The translations under genes and the position numbers were made by a program. A stretch of DNA of 58,817 nt. Origin: JACQFZ01 sp045810625. GTDB taxonomy: Bacteria > Pseudomonadota > Gammaproteobacteria > Acidiferrobacterales > Sulfurifustaceae. The notes under the pieces were generated by a model. That model did no database searches. It was not told where the DNA came from and worked only from the letters and a program-made list of their open reading frames with translations. Below, piece by piece: positions 1 through 7,178 of the stretch; position 1 is the first letter of the stretch, and each line of letters starts with the position of its first letter. The stretch covers positions 1 through 58,817 of the forward strand of contig JBJMVQ010000023.1 of the NCBI GenBank assembly GCA_045810625.1, read 5' to 3'.

Positions 1-120
1 CACGTCCTGAGCTTGTCGAAGGACCACGTCCTGAGCCCGTCGAAGGACCATGTCCTGAGCTTGTCGAAGGACCATGTCCTGAGCTTGTCGAAGGACCATG
101 TCCTGAGCTTGTCGAAGGAC
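1..120. repeat. 24-bp tandem repeat, five units, inside the helicase reading frame
   Basis: Five head-to-tail 24-bp units (1-24, 25-48, 49-72, 73-96, 97-120) differ by only a few bases. Each unit contains the imperfect palindrome GTCCT-N11-AGGAC. Read on the minus strand the unit is a multiple of three and stays in the frame of the helicase, encoding an eight-residue repeat PSTSSGHG. The array touches the window edge, so more units may lie outside. Confidence 0.9.
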
Positions 121-1018
121 GCACATCCGCGCCGACGAGGAAGCGCGCGACTTCTTCGATCGGCTTTTGCGTCGCCGACAAGCCGATGCGCGTGATCCGG
201 CGCGGTCTTTCAGCCGCGGCATTGGCCGCGGACGCTATGACCCCCCTGGCCCCTCTCCCGCGAGGGGAGAGAGGAACGACGCCGGGGTCCTCCGTCCGGC
301 GCGCGGGCTCTGGACGTTCGGGCGTTGAAGCCGGGTCGTCGTCGATGACGACGGGCAAATCGTTTGTTGCCTCCAGCGGAAGCTCGAGCGTCCCTTGTTC
401 CGGTTTTTCCAGCGCGGCGGCCGGCTCGTCCACACGATTCGCTGCGAGCGCGCTCAGGCGTTCGAGCGACAGCGCCAGATGCGCCCCGCGCTTCGTCGCC
501 GCGACCGCATGAATCTCATCGACGATGACCGTGTGCGTCGTCGCGAGCATCGCGCGACCGGATTCGCTCGTCAGCAGAAGATAAAGCGACTCCGGGGTCG
601 TGACGAGAATGTGCGGCGGCGTCTTGCGCATCGCTGCGCGATCGGCCTGCGTCGTGTCGCCGGTACGGACCTGCACGCGGATGTCGACGTCCGGCAGGCC
701 CTGCGCCTTGAGCTGTTCGCGAATGCCGGCGAGCGGTTGCTGCAGGTTGCGCTCGATGTCGTTCGAGAGCGCCTTGAGCGGCGAGACGTAAACGACCTGC
801 GTCTCGTCGGGCAGCCCGCCGTTCAGTCCTTCCTTTATTAAGGAATCGATCGCCGCGAGAAACGCGGCGAGCGTTTTACCGGAACCCGTGGGCGCGGCGA
901 TGAGCGTGTGGCGGCCGGCGGCAATCGCGGGCCACGCCCGGCGCTGCGGCTCGGTCGGTTGGCCGAACGTGGAAGCAAACCAAGCAGAAACAGCGGGATG
1001 GAAGCCGAAGGAAGTCAT
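1..1018 (-). CDS. Lhr-like DEAD/DEAH ATP-dependent helicase (N-terminal part, runs off the window)
   Basis: This is the amino-terminal 339 residues of a superfamily 2 helicase of the Lhr type, which unwinds or anneals nucleic acids using ATP; the rest lies beyond base 1. The frame opens with ATG at 1018-1016. Visible motifs are Walker A (APTGSGKT, residues 42-49), YVSPLKAL, TTPESLYLLL, the DEIH box followed by KRGAHLALSLERL, and motif III RIGLSATQKPIEEVARFL. Between DEIH and motif III the protein carries about 70-80 extra residues. They include a stretch encoded by a CCCTCTCCC/GGGAGAG palindrome (about 251-273), and after motif III comes the eight-residue tandem repeat encoded at 1-120. The frame stays open through both insertions, so the gene looks intact as far as it can be seen. 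Confidence 0.85.
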   Translation of the reverse strand, partial: MTSFGFHPAVSAWFASTFGQPTEPQRRAWPAIAAGRHTLIAAPTGSGKTLAAFLAAIDSLIKEGLNGGLPDETQVVYVSPLKALSNDIERNLQQPLAGIREQLKAQGLPDVDIRVQVRTGDTTQADRAAMRKTPPHILVTTPESLYLLLTSESGRAMLATTHTVIVDEIHAVAATKRGAHLALSLERLSALAANRVDEPAAALEKPEQGTLELPLEATNDLPVVIDDDPASTPERPEPARRTEDPGVVPLSPRGRGARGVIASAANAAAERPRRITRIGLSATQKPIEEVARFLVGADVRPSTSSGHGPSTSSGHGPSTSSGHGPSTGSGRGPSTSSGR

Positions 1019-1146
1019 CGCTCTAGGATACCAAGAATTGGTAATGGCGCGCCCGGGCACCGAGGCTACTTTTATTTATGTCCGCCTCGAAGGCTGGACT
1101 GCAAGGCTTCTCCGAACAACAACACGAAATGAGCTAGGGGCGAGCG

Positions 1147-3249
1147 ATGTACGGTCATGGAACTTGGCGATTTGTTTTCAGAATTTTTTTAGTCGTTGCG
1201 GTTGTCCTGCTCTCCGCGTGTGGCGGTGGTGGGGGCAGCGGCGGTGGCTCAAGCGGTTCGAATCCGCCGCCGGGCGGATCGGGCGCCAGTCCCCCAGTGA
1301 TTGTGTCGTTTACGCCCACGAGCGGCGCCGTCGGCGCGAACGTTCAAATCGAAGGCGTAGGCTTCGGCGCGACGATTGCCGGGAACACCGTGCGGTTCAA
1401 CGGTGTCTCGGCGACGATATTGAGCGCGAGCGCGACGGAAATCATCGCCGAGGTCCCGGCCGGCGCGACCACGGGGCCGATTCAAGTGACGACCGCGGGC
1501 GGCAGCACGACGACCTCGCAATCCTTTACGGTGCTGCCCAACTCGAACACGCCGGGTGTCGCGTGGACGACGCGCCTGGCCGCGCCGCACAGCGCGGGAG
1601 CCGGGCTCGCATACAACGGCACGAAATTCGTTTCGGTGGGCGATTCGATTTTCACCTCGACCGATCTGCGGCGGTGGGACGAGCGCGATACGTTGTTGAG
1701 CTTGAACAGCGTCCAATGGGACGGCCGCTCGTTCGTCGCGGTCGGAACCTTCGGCGATATCTTTTCGTCGAGCGACGGACTGGTTTGGACCTCACGCGCA
1801 AACGAGCTCGGCGAGGATCTGAGTGACATCGCAACGTCCGGCTCGCTCTGGGTCGCGGTCGGCGACTCAGGAACCGTGCGCACCTCGCCGGACGGCGTTA
1901 CCTGGACGACACGGTCGTCAACGGTCAGTGCGAATCTGAGGAAAGTCGCGTGGACCGGCACGCAATTCGTCGCCGTGGGCGAGCAGGGCACGGTTATCAC
2001 TTCGCCGGACGGGATCACCTGGACCTCCCGCAACAGCGGCACGACCAACGGCTTTACCGCGCTCGGCGCGACGTCGTCGCTCGTCGTCGCCACGACCTTT
2101 CCGACGACCGGCCAAGCGGAGATTCGTACGTCGCCGGACGGCGTGACGTGGACGGCGCAGCCGTCGGGCAACGGCCTCGGCATCTTCAACGCGGTCATCA
2201 ACGCCGGCGGCCAGTGGGTCGCGGTCGGGAGCAACAACGTCGTTGCGACGTCGCCCGACGGCGTGAACTGGACGGCGCACCCGGGCGCCGTCATCGGCGG
2301 GCTGAATGCGTTACGCTACACGGGCACCGAGTACGTCGCGATCGGCGTCGCGGTCGGCGACGGCGGTTCGGTGTACACGTCCGCCGACGGCGTCACGTGG
2401 ACGCGCCACACGATCGATGAACCGATGCAGGCGATTGCGCGCTCCGGCGCGGACGGGCGGCTGGTCGCCGTGACGCTATCGGACGTGAGCCTGACGTCGA
2501 CCGACGGCGGGCTCACCTGGTCGTTCGGCGGTCTCAACAGTCTCGTGGGAAATCTGTTCCTGGACGTTCAATGGACTCCCGCGCTCAACGCGTTCGTCGC
2601 GCTCGTGAGCGAAGGCGCGGGGCAGGGCGCGTACTCATCGACCGACGGTATGGCGTGGACGCGCCTCGCCGCCGTGCCGCGCTCCGGCAGCCTCGCGGCG
2701 TCGTCCACGCTGCTCGTCGATGCAGGTGCGGGCGGCATTTCGACATCGCCCGACGGCGTTACCTGGACGACGCGGCTGACCATCTCGCCGAGCTCGCTTC
2801 AAGACGTGGTCTGGACCGGAACGCAGTTCGTCGCCGTCGGTAACAGCGGCGCCGTGTACACGTCGCCGGACGGCGTAACGTGGACGCCGCGCACGAGCAA
2901 CGTGACGACGACGCTCTTCGGCGTCGGCACGTCGGATTCGCAGCTGGTCGCGGTCGGGTCGAACGGCACGATGGTGACCTCCAGCGACGGCGTGACTTGG
3001 ACGGCGCGCAGTTCCGGCACTTTCGCGACGCTTCGGCACGTGGCGTGGACCGGCGCGGAGTTCGTCGCCGTCGGCGACGGCGGCGCGGCGGTGCGCTCGA
3101 CCGACGGCGCGAGCTGGAGCGTGCAGGCCACGCCGTACTCGACGGTGCTGTTCGGCGCCGATCCGTTCAATCTGAAGGACCTCGTCTGGAACGGCTCCGA
3201 CCGGTTGGTGATTGTGGGAACGCGCGGTCTGGTCGCGACGTCGCCGTAA
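1147..3249 (+). CDS. Secreted lipoprotein with IPT/TIG domain and about 14 propeller-type repeats
   Basis: A 700-residue predicted outer or periplasmic lipoprotein. The signal peptide ends in lipobox LSAC (Cys25), followed by a Gly/Ser-rich linker. Residues about 50-130 resemble an IPT/TIG immunoglobulin-like domain (PVIVSFTPTSGAVGANVQIEG). The rest is roughly 14 repeats of a 40-50-residue unit built on FVAVG-x-x-G-x-V-x-TS-x-DGVTWT, the BNR/sialidase-like beta-propeller signature. The last unit stops right after its TSP, so the gene ends inside a repeat. The enzymatic or binding role cannot be read from the sequence; adhesion or surface binding is a guess. It diverges from the helicase across 128 bp that contains a short ACCAA-GAA-TTGGT palindrome (1030-1042). 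Confidence 0.85.
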   Translation: MYGHGTWRFVFRIFLVVAVVLLSACGGGGGSGGGSSGSNPPPGGSGASPPVIVSFTPTSGAVGANVQIEGVGFGATIAGNTVRFNGVSATILSASATEIIAEVPAGATTGPIQVTTAGGSTTTSQSFTVLPNSNTPGVAWTTRLAAPHSAGAGLAYNGTKFVSVGDSIFTSTDLRRWDERDTLLSLNSVQWDGRSFVAVGTFGDIFSSSDGLVWTSRANELGEDLSDIATSGSLWVAVGDSGTVRTSPDGVTWTTRSSTVSANLRKVAWTGTQFVAVGEQGTVITSPDGITWTSRNSGTTNGFTALGATSSLVVATTFPTTGQAEIRTSPDGVTWTAQPSGNGLGIFNAVINAGGQWVAVGSNNVVATSPDGVNWTAHPGAVIGGLNALRYTGTEYVAIGVAVGDGGSVYTSADGVTWTRHTIDEPMQAIARSGADGRLVAVTLSDVSLTSTDGGLTWSFGGLNSLVGNLFLDVQWTPALNAFVALVSEGAGQGAYSSTDGMAWTRLAAVPRSGSLAASSTLLVDAGAGGISTSPDGVTWTTRLTISPSSLQDVVWTGTQFVAVGNSGAVYTSPDGVTWTPRTSNVTTTLFGVGTSDSQLVAVGSNGTMVTSSDGVTWTARSSGTFATLRHVAWTGAEFVAVGDGGAAVRSTDGASWSVQATPYSTVLFGADPFNLKDLVWNGSDRLVIVGTRGLVATSP

Positions 3250-3496
3250 CCAATCGGCTCCGGGTCGCGGGCGCGTCCCACGGCCCGGAGCGAACGAGAC
3301 ACCGCGCGCACGCAGGTTTTTGGCGTGCGAGCGGGTAGACCAGCCGAGCGCGTGACTTCGGGGGCGTGGCAGCGGGCGAAAGGCGCGTTTACAGCGTGCC
3401 GGCACCATCCCATGCCGCGCGATTCCCATCGTGCGTACGCCGGATTCGCTACGCAATCTCGTTAGAATGCCGGTTTGAGCGCATCGGAGAACCGCC

Positions 3497-4015
3497 GTGG
3501 ACAAACCTCAAGTCGTGTTTGAAGGCCGCATTGTGCACGTCACGGTCGGGCCGTTCGATTTGCCGAATGGGAAGCGGGCGCCGATCGAGGTCGTGCATCA
3601 TCCGGGCGGTGCCGCGGTGGTCGCCCTTGATGCGCAGCGGCGCGTTTGTTTGCTGCGGCAGTTCCGGCCGGTTTTCAACGATTGGCTATGGGAGCTGCCG
3701 GCGGGGAAGCTCGATCCCGGCGAAGGCCCGCTGGCGACCGCGCAACGTGAGCTGGTGGAAGAGGCGGGACGAAAAGCGATGCACTGGCTGCCGCTCGGCA
3801 CGATGCTCAGCTCGCCCGGTGTGTTCAGCGAGGTCGTGCATCTGTTTCTCGCGCAGGAGTTGAGCGAAGTTCCGTCAGCGAACGAGGAGCACGAGCTGAT
3901 CGAGGTGCACTGGGTGTCGCTCGCCGAGGCGGTCGCGCGTGCGGCGGATGGCGACATCAACGACGCGAAGACGGTGGCGGGGCTGTTTCGGGCGAGCGCC
4001 AAAATAAAGAGGTAG
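3497..4015 (+). CDS. Nudix hydrolase, ADP-ribose pyrophosphatase type
   Basis: A 172-residue Nudix protein, probably hydrolysing ADP-ribose or a related nucleoside diphosphate sugar. The complete Nudix box is G70-x5-E76-x7-R84-E85-L-x-E88-E89-x-G91, preceded by RQFRPVFNDWLWELPAGKLDPGE, which is typical of the NudF/ADP-ribose branch. The start is GTG at 3497 with GGAG seven bases upstream (3486-3489), and a TAGAAT -10-like box lies about 30 bp upstream. The length is usual for the family. Substrate specificity is inferred only. Confidence 0.88.
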   Translation: MDKPQVVFEGRIVHVTVGPFDLPNGKRAPIEVVHHPGGAAVVALDAQRRVCLLRQFRPVFNDWLWELPAGKLDPGEGPLATAQRELVEEAGRKAMHWLPLGTMLSSPGVFSEVVHLFLAQELSEVPSANEEHELIEVHWVSLAEAVARAADGDINDAKTVAGLFRASAKIKR

Positions 4016-4027
4016 CGTTTTATTCTT

Positions 4028-4227
4028 CACCGCAAAGGACGCCAGGGACGCGAAGGTTTCTTCAAGATTTCCAACTCGATTGCATGTGGAAGGAAATGGC
4101 CGGATTCATCGATACGCGTCGCACCCGGGGATTAGCAACGGCATTCGATCCTCGCTCGTAAGGTGCCGGCGTGTCGTTTTTTCTTTCTAATCTTCTCCTT
4201 TGCGTCCTCTGCGTCCTTTGCGGTTAA
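4028..4227. repeat. Intergenic element flanked by inverted GGACGC-type repeats
   Basis: A 29-30 bp motif ACCGCAAAGGACGCCAGGGA... at 4028-4056 recurs inverted at 4197-4227 (CCTTTGCGTCC...GCGGTTAAA), enclosing about 140 bp with no reading frame. Internally the motif repeats with a 9-bp period (AGAGGACGC-like). The same family occurs at 18137-18382. It sits between the convergent Nudix and M48 genes. Confidence 0.75.
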
Positions 4228-4236
4228 AGCAAATCA

Positions 4237-5043
4237 TCAACGTTTCGCTTTTTGATATTCCGATTCGGCCTGCGGCAACAGCTCTTTGATCTGCTCGATG
4301 CGTTTCTCGTCGACCGGGTGGGTGCTCAGGAACGCGGGCGGGTTCGAGCCCCCGTGCTGCTTGTTGTACGCCGAGAAGCGCTCCCAGAAGCTCAACGCGG
4401 ATCGTGGGTCGTAGCCGGCACGCGCCATATAAACGAGGCCGAGATGGTCGGCTTCCAGCTCTTGCCGGCGCGAGTGCGGCAGCATCACCGCGACGTTGGC
4501 GCCGACACCGTACGCCGCCTGCATGAGTTGCTGCGCCACTTCAGGGCGCGATTGGGTGAGAGCGGCGAGGGCGGTTCCGCCGAGCTGCAGCAATAGACCT
4601 TCCGACATCCGTTCTTCGCCGTGACGGGCGACCGCGTGTGAGACTTCATGGCCGATGACCGTCGCCAGCCCGGCTTCGTCCTGCGTCACTTTGAAAAGCC
4701 CGCTGTACACGCCGACTTTTCCGCCGGGCATGCAGAAAGCGTTCAGCACGTCGGGTTTGTCGAATACGACGAACTCCCACTGCGCGTTCGGCAGCGGCGC
4801 CACCGCCGCAATGCGCTGGCCGACGCGCCGAACCAGGGCGTTCTGGTCCGAATCTCGCGATATCGGCGTTTGTTTCTTGAGCTTGTCGAACTCCGACAGG
4901 CTGAGTTGCATGACTTCGCTCGATCCGACGAGCGACAGCTGACGACGCCCGGTTTCCGGCACCGTTGCACAACCCGGGATGAGCGACACCGCCGCGGCGA
5001 AGCCGAGGAAGGAAGCGAGTACGGAGGTGCGAAGGTTATTCAT
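4237..5043 (-). CDS. M48 family lipoprotein metallopeptidase (LoiP/YggG-like)
   Basis: A 268-residue zinc metallopeptidase anchored as a lipoprotein, expected in the periplasm where relatives degrade misfolded outer-membrane proteins. Lipobox LIPGC ends at Cys25. The zinc motif is H132-E-V-S-H136, with the third ligand in ELEAD (E195). The AGYDP and STHPVDEKRI motifs are typical of the M48C group. The start is ATG at 5043; no clear Shine-Dalgarno is visible. It converges on the Nudix gene. A second, unrelated M48 gene lies at 36423-37523. Confidence 0.9.
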   Translation of the reverse strand: MNNLRTSVLASFLGFAAAVSLIPGCATVPETGRRQLSLVGSSEVMQLSLSEFDKLKKQTPISRDSDQNALVRRVGQRIAAVAPLPNAQWEFVVFDKPDVLNAFCMPGGKVGVYSGLFKVTQDEAGLATVIGHEVSHAVARHGEERMSEGLLLQLGGTALAALTQSRPEVAQQLMQAAYGVGANVAVMLPHSRRQELEADHLGLVYMARAGYDPRSALSFWERFSAYNKQHGGSNPPAFLSTHPVDEKRIEQIKELLPQAESEYQKAKR

Positions 5044-5237
5044 GACGAAGCAGCTTAACTAAATCGTTCCCGTACCCGCAACACGCTGTCTTGTGAATAG
5101 GGAAAGTTGTGATGGCTCTGCGCCCTTCCCCTATAACGCGACCCGGGCGGTCGCGTTTACCCGGCACGTCCTTTTTACTAGCGCGGATTCCCGCTTGAAG
5201 CGGCGCGTTAAAATAGGGCCCTTGCCTTGAGCAACAC

Positions 5238-6104
5238 ATGCCCGAGCTACCGGACGTAGAGATCTTGCGCCGTCGGTTTGCCGCGCAAGGCGTGGGTCAT
5301 CGCATCGACGCCGTCGGCGTGCAAACGCCCCGCATCCTGGCGGGGATTTCGGCGCGCGAATTTTCCGCGCGATTGATCGGCCGGAAATTTCGCCGAGCGC
5401 AGCGCCACGGGAAACGTCTTTACTGCATGCTCGACCGCGGCGGCTGGGTGTCGTTCCACTTCGGGCTGACGGGGGGATTGGAGTTTTACCGTGACCCCCA
5501 TCCGCAACCGCGGTTTGCGCGCGTCGTTTTGGACTTTGCCGCCGGACGGCGCCTGGCATACGTCAACCGTCGCATGATCGGGCGCATCGAGTGGGTCGAC
5601 GACATGGCGGCGGACATCGCGGCGCGAAAGCTCGGGCCGGACGCACTCGACCGTGGCTTCACCGCCGCGGCGTTCAAGGGCGCGCTGGCCGGCCGGCGCG
5701 GAACGATCAAGTCCGTGTTGATGGATCAGAGCGTGATGGCCGGTATCGGCAACGAGTATTCGGACGAAATTTTGTTTCAGTGCCGGCTGCATCCGCTCAC
5801 GCCGCTCGCGACGCTCGGCGACCGTGAGCGTGCGGCGCTCTACCGCACTCTGCGCGTTGTCTTGAAGCGCGCCGTCGAGTGCGGCGCGGAGCCGGAGCGG
5901 CTGCCGCGCAATTTTCTGATTCCGCACCGCCGCGCGGGGGAAACCTGTCCGCGCTGCGGCGGCCTGATCAAACGCATCGCGGTGGAAGGTCGAGGAACGT
6001 ATTTTTGCCCGCGCTGCCAAGCAAAGCCGCGCGCGACGCCGACCCGCCGTGTTGCGCCGTCCGCTCGGGTTTCAGCGCGGGCGCAGTCGGGCGGCCGCGG
6101 ATAG
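5238..6104 (+). CDS. mutM: Formamidopyrimidine-DNA glycosylase / AP lyase (Fpg/Nei family)
   Basis: A 288-residue base-excision repair enzyme that removes oxidised purines such as 8-oxoguanine and cleaves the abasic site. The mature N-terminus would be PELPDVEILRR, giving catalytic Pro and Glu. Lys59 lies in RHGKRLY, the helix-two-turn-helix segment is MDQSVMAGIGNEYSDEILF, and a C-x2-C-x16-C-x2-C zinc finger closes the domain. A basic tail of about 28 residues follows the finger, longer than in E. coli Fpg. A TAAAAT -10-like box lies about 25 bp before the start. The Fpg-like subgroup is favoured, but a Nei-type activity cannot be excluded. Confidence 0.88.
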   Translation: MPELPDVEILRRRFAAQGVGHRIDAVGVQTPRILAGISAREFSARLIGRKFRRAQRHGKRLYCMLDRGGWVSFHFGLTGGLEFYRDPHPQPRFARVVLDFAAGRRLAYVNRRMIGRIEWVDDMAADIAARKLGPDALDRGFTAAAFKGALAGRRGTIKSVLMDQSVMAGIGNEYSDEILFQCRLHPLTPLATLGDRERAALYRTLRVVLKRAVECGAEPERLPRNFLIPHRRAGETCPRCGGLIKRIAVEGRGTYFCPRCQAKPRATPTRRVAPSARVSARAQSGGRG

Positions 6105-6126
6105 CAACGTACGGAGGATAAGTCCC

Positions 6127-7176
6127 ATGAGAATTGCACAGGTAGCTCCGCTCTACGAATCCGTTCCGCCGAAGTACTACGGCGGAACCGAGCGCGTGGT
6201 TTCGTATCTCACGGAGGAGTTGGTAAAGCAGGGACACGAGGTAACATTGTTCGCTGCCGGTGGTTCCGAAACGACCGCGCGCCTGCGCGCCGTCACGCGC
6301 CGCGGGTTGCGTCTCGATCCCGATTGCCGGGATCCGATCGCGCATCACGTGGTGATGTTCGACCGCGTGCGGCGCGAGGCGAACGACTTCGACATCATTC
6401 ACTTCCACACCGACTATCTGCACTTTCCGCTCGCACGCTCGCTCGCCGTGCCGAACGTGACGACGATGCACGGCAGACTCGATATGCCCGACCTGCAGCC
6501 GCTGCATCGCGAGTTCAGCGACGTGCCGCTCGTGTCGATTTGCAACGAGCAGCGCAAGCCCATCGCCTTCGCAAACTGGGTGGCGACGGTGTATCACGGC
6601 TTGCCGGCGGAGCAGTACAAGTTCCATCCAAACCCGGGGAAATATCTCGCCTTTCTCGGCCGGATTCATCCCGAAAAGCGGGTCGATCGCGCCGTCGAAA
6701 TCGCCACGCGCACGGGCATTGAGCTGCGCATCGCAGCCAAGATCGACAGAACGGACCGCGAGTATTACGAGAGCCAGGTGAAGCCCTTGCTCGCGCGCTC
6801 CGGCGTGCAGTTCGTAGGGGAAATCACCGAGCAGGAGAAATCGGAGTTCCTCGGTAACGCCTACGCGCTGCTTTTTCCCATCGACTGGCCGGAGCCGTTC
6901 GGGCTCGTGATGATCGAGGCGCTCGCGTCCGGCACGCCCGTGATCGCCTGGCCGCGCGGCTCGGTGCCGGAAATCCTGCGGCACGGCGAGACCGGCTATC
7001 TCGTCGAGAGCATCGACGCCGCCGTCGACGCCGTCGCTCGGGTGCGTGACATCAGTCGCGCGCGCTGCCGGCGAATGTTCGAAGAGCGTTTTTCCGCCGC
7101 GCGCATGTCGCGCGACTACCTCGCCGCTTATCAAGCCGTGCGTGCGGCATCGCCGGTGCATCGCTCGGTCGCATAG
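6127..7176 (+). CDS. Glycosyltransferase family 4
   Basis: A 349-residue retaining glycosyltransferase of the GT-B fold, transferring a sugar from a nucleotide donor to an unknown acceptor. The N-terminus MRIAQVAPLYESVPPKYYGGTERVVSYLTEELVKQGHEVTLF and the C-terminal EPFGLVMIEALASGTPVIAW (the EX7E region) are diagnostic. An upstream ATG at 6049 in the same frame lies within fpg; ATG 6127 is chosen because GGAGG (6113-6117) precedes it by nine bases and it begins with the conserved MRIA. The next gene starts two bases after its stop, suggesting one transcript with the debranching enzyme and a shared glucan or oligosaccharide role. Confidence 0.88.
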   Translation: MRIAQVAPLYESVPPKYYGGTERVVSYLTEELVKQGHEVTLFAAGGSETTARLRAVTRRGLRLDPDCRDPIAHHVVMFDRVRREANDFDIIHFHTDYLHFPLARSLAVPNVTTMHGRLDMPDLQPLHREFSDVPLVSICNEQRKPIAFANWVATVYHGLPAEQYKFHPNPGKYLAFLGRIHPEKRVDRAVEIATRTGIELRIAAKIDRTDREYYESQVKPLLARSGVQFVGEITEQEKSEFLGNAYALLFPIDWPEPFGLVMIEALASGTPVIAWPRGSVPEILRHGETGYLVESIDAAVDAVARVRDISRARCRRMFEERFSAARMSRDYLAAYQAVRAASPVHRSVA

Positions 7177-7178
7177 CG

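Noticed and set aside
1..120. Possible CRISPR array
   Set aside because: The 24-bp units abut with no unique spacers and are read in the helicase frame, so this is a tandem repeat.
888..1826. 312-residue frame across the helicase promoter and lipoprotein start
   Set aside because: It spans the divergent control region and reads as Arg-rich sequence; both genes on either side are clear.
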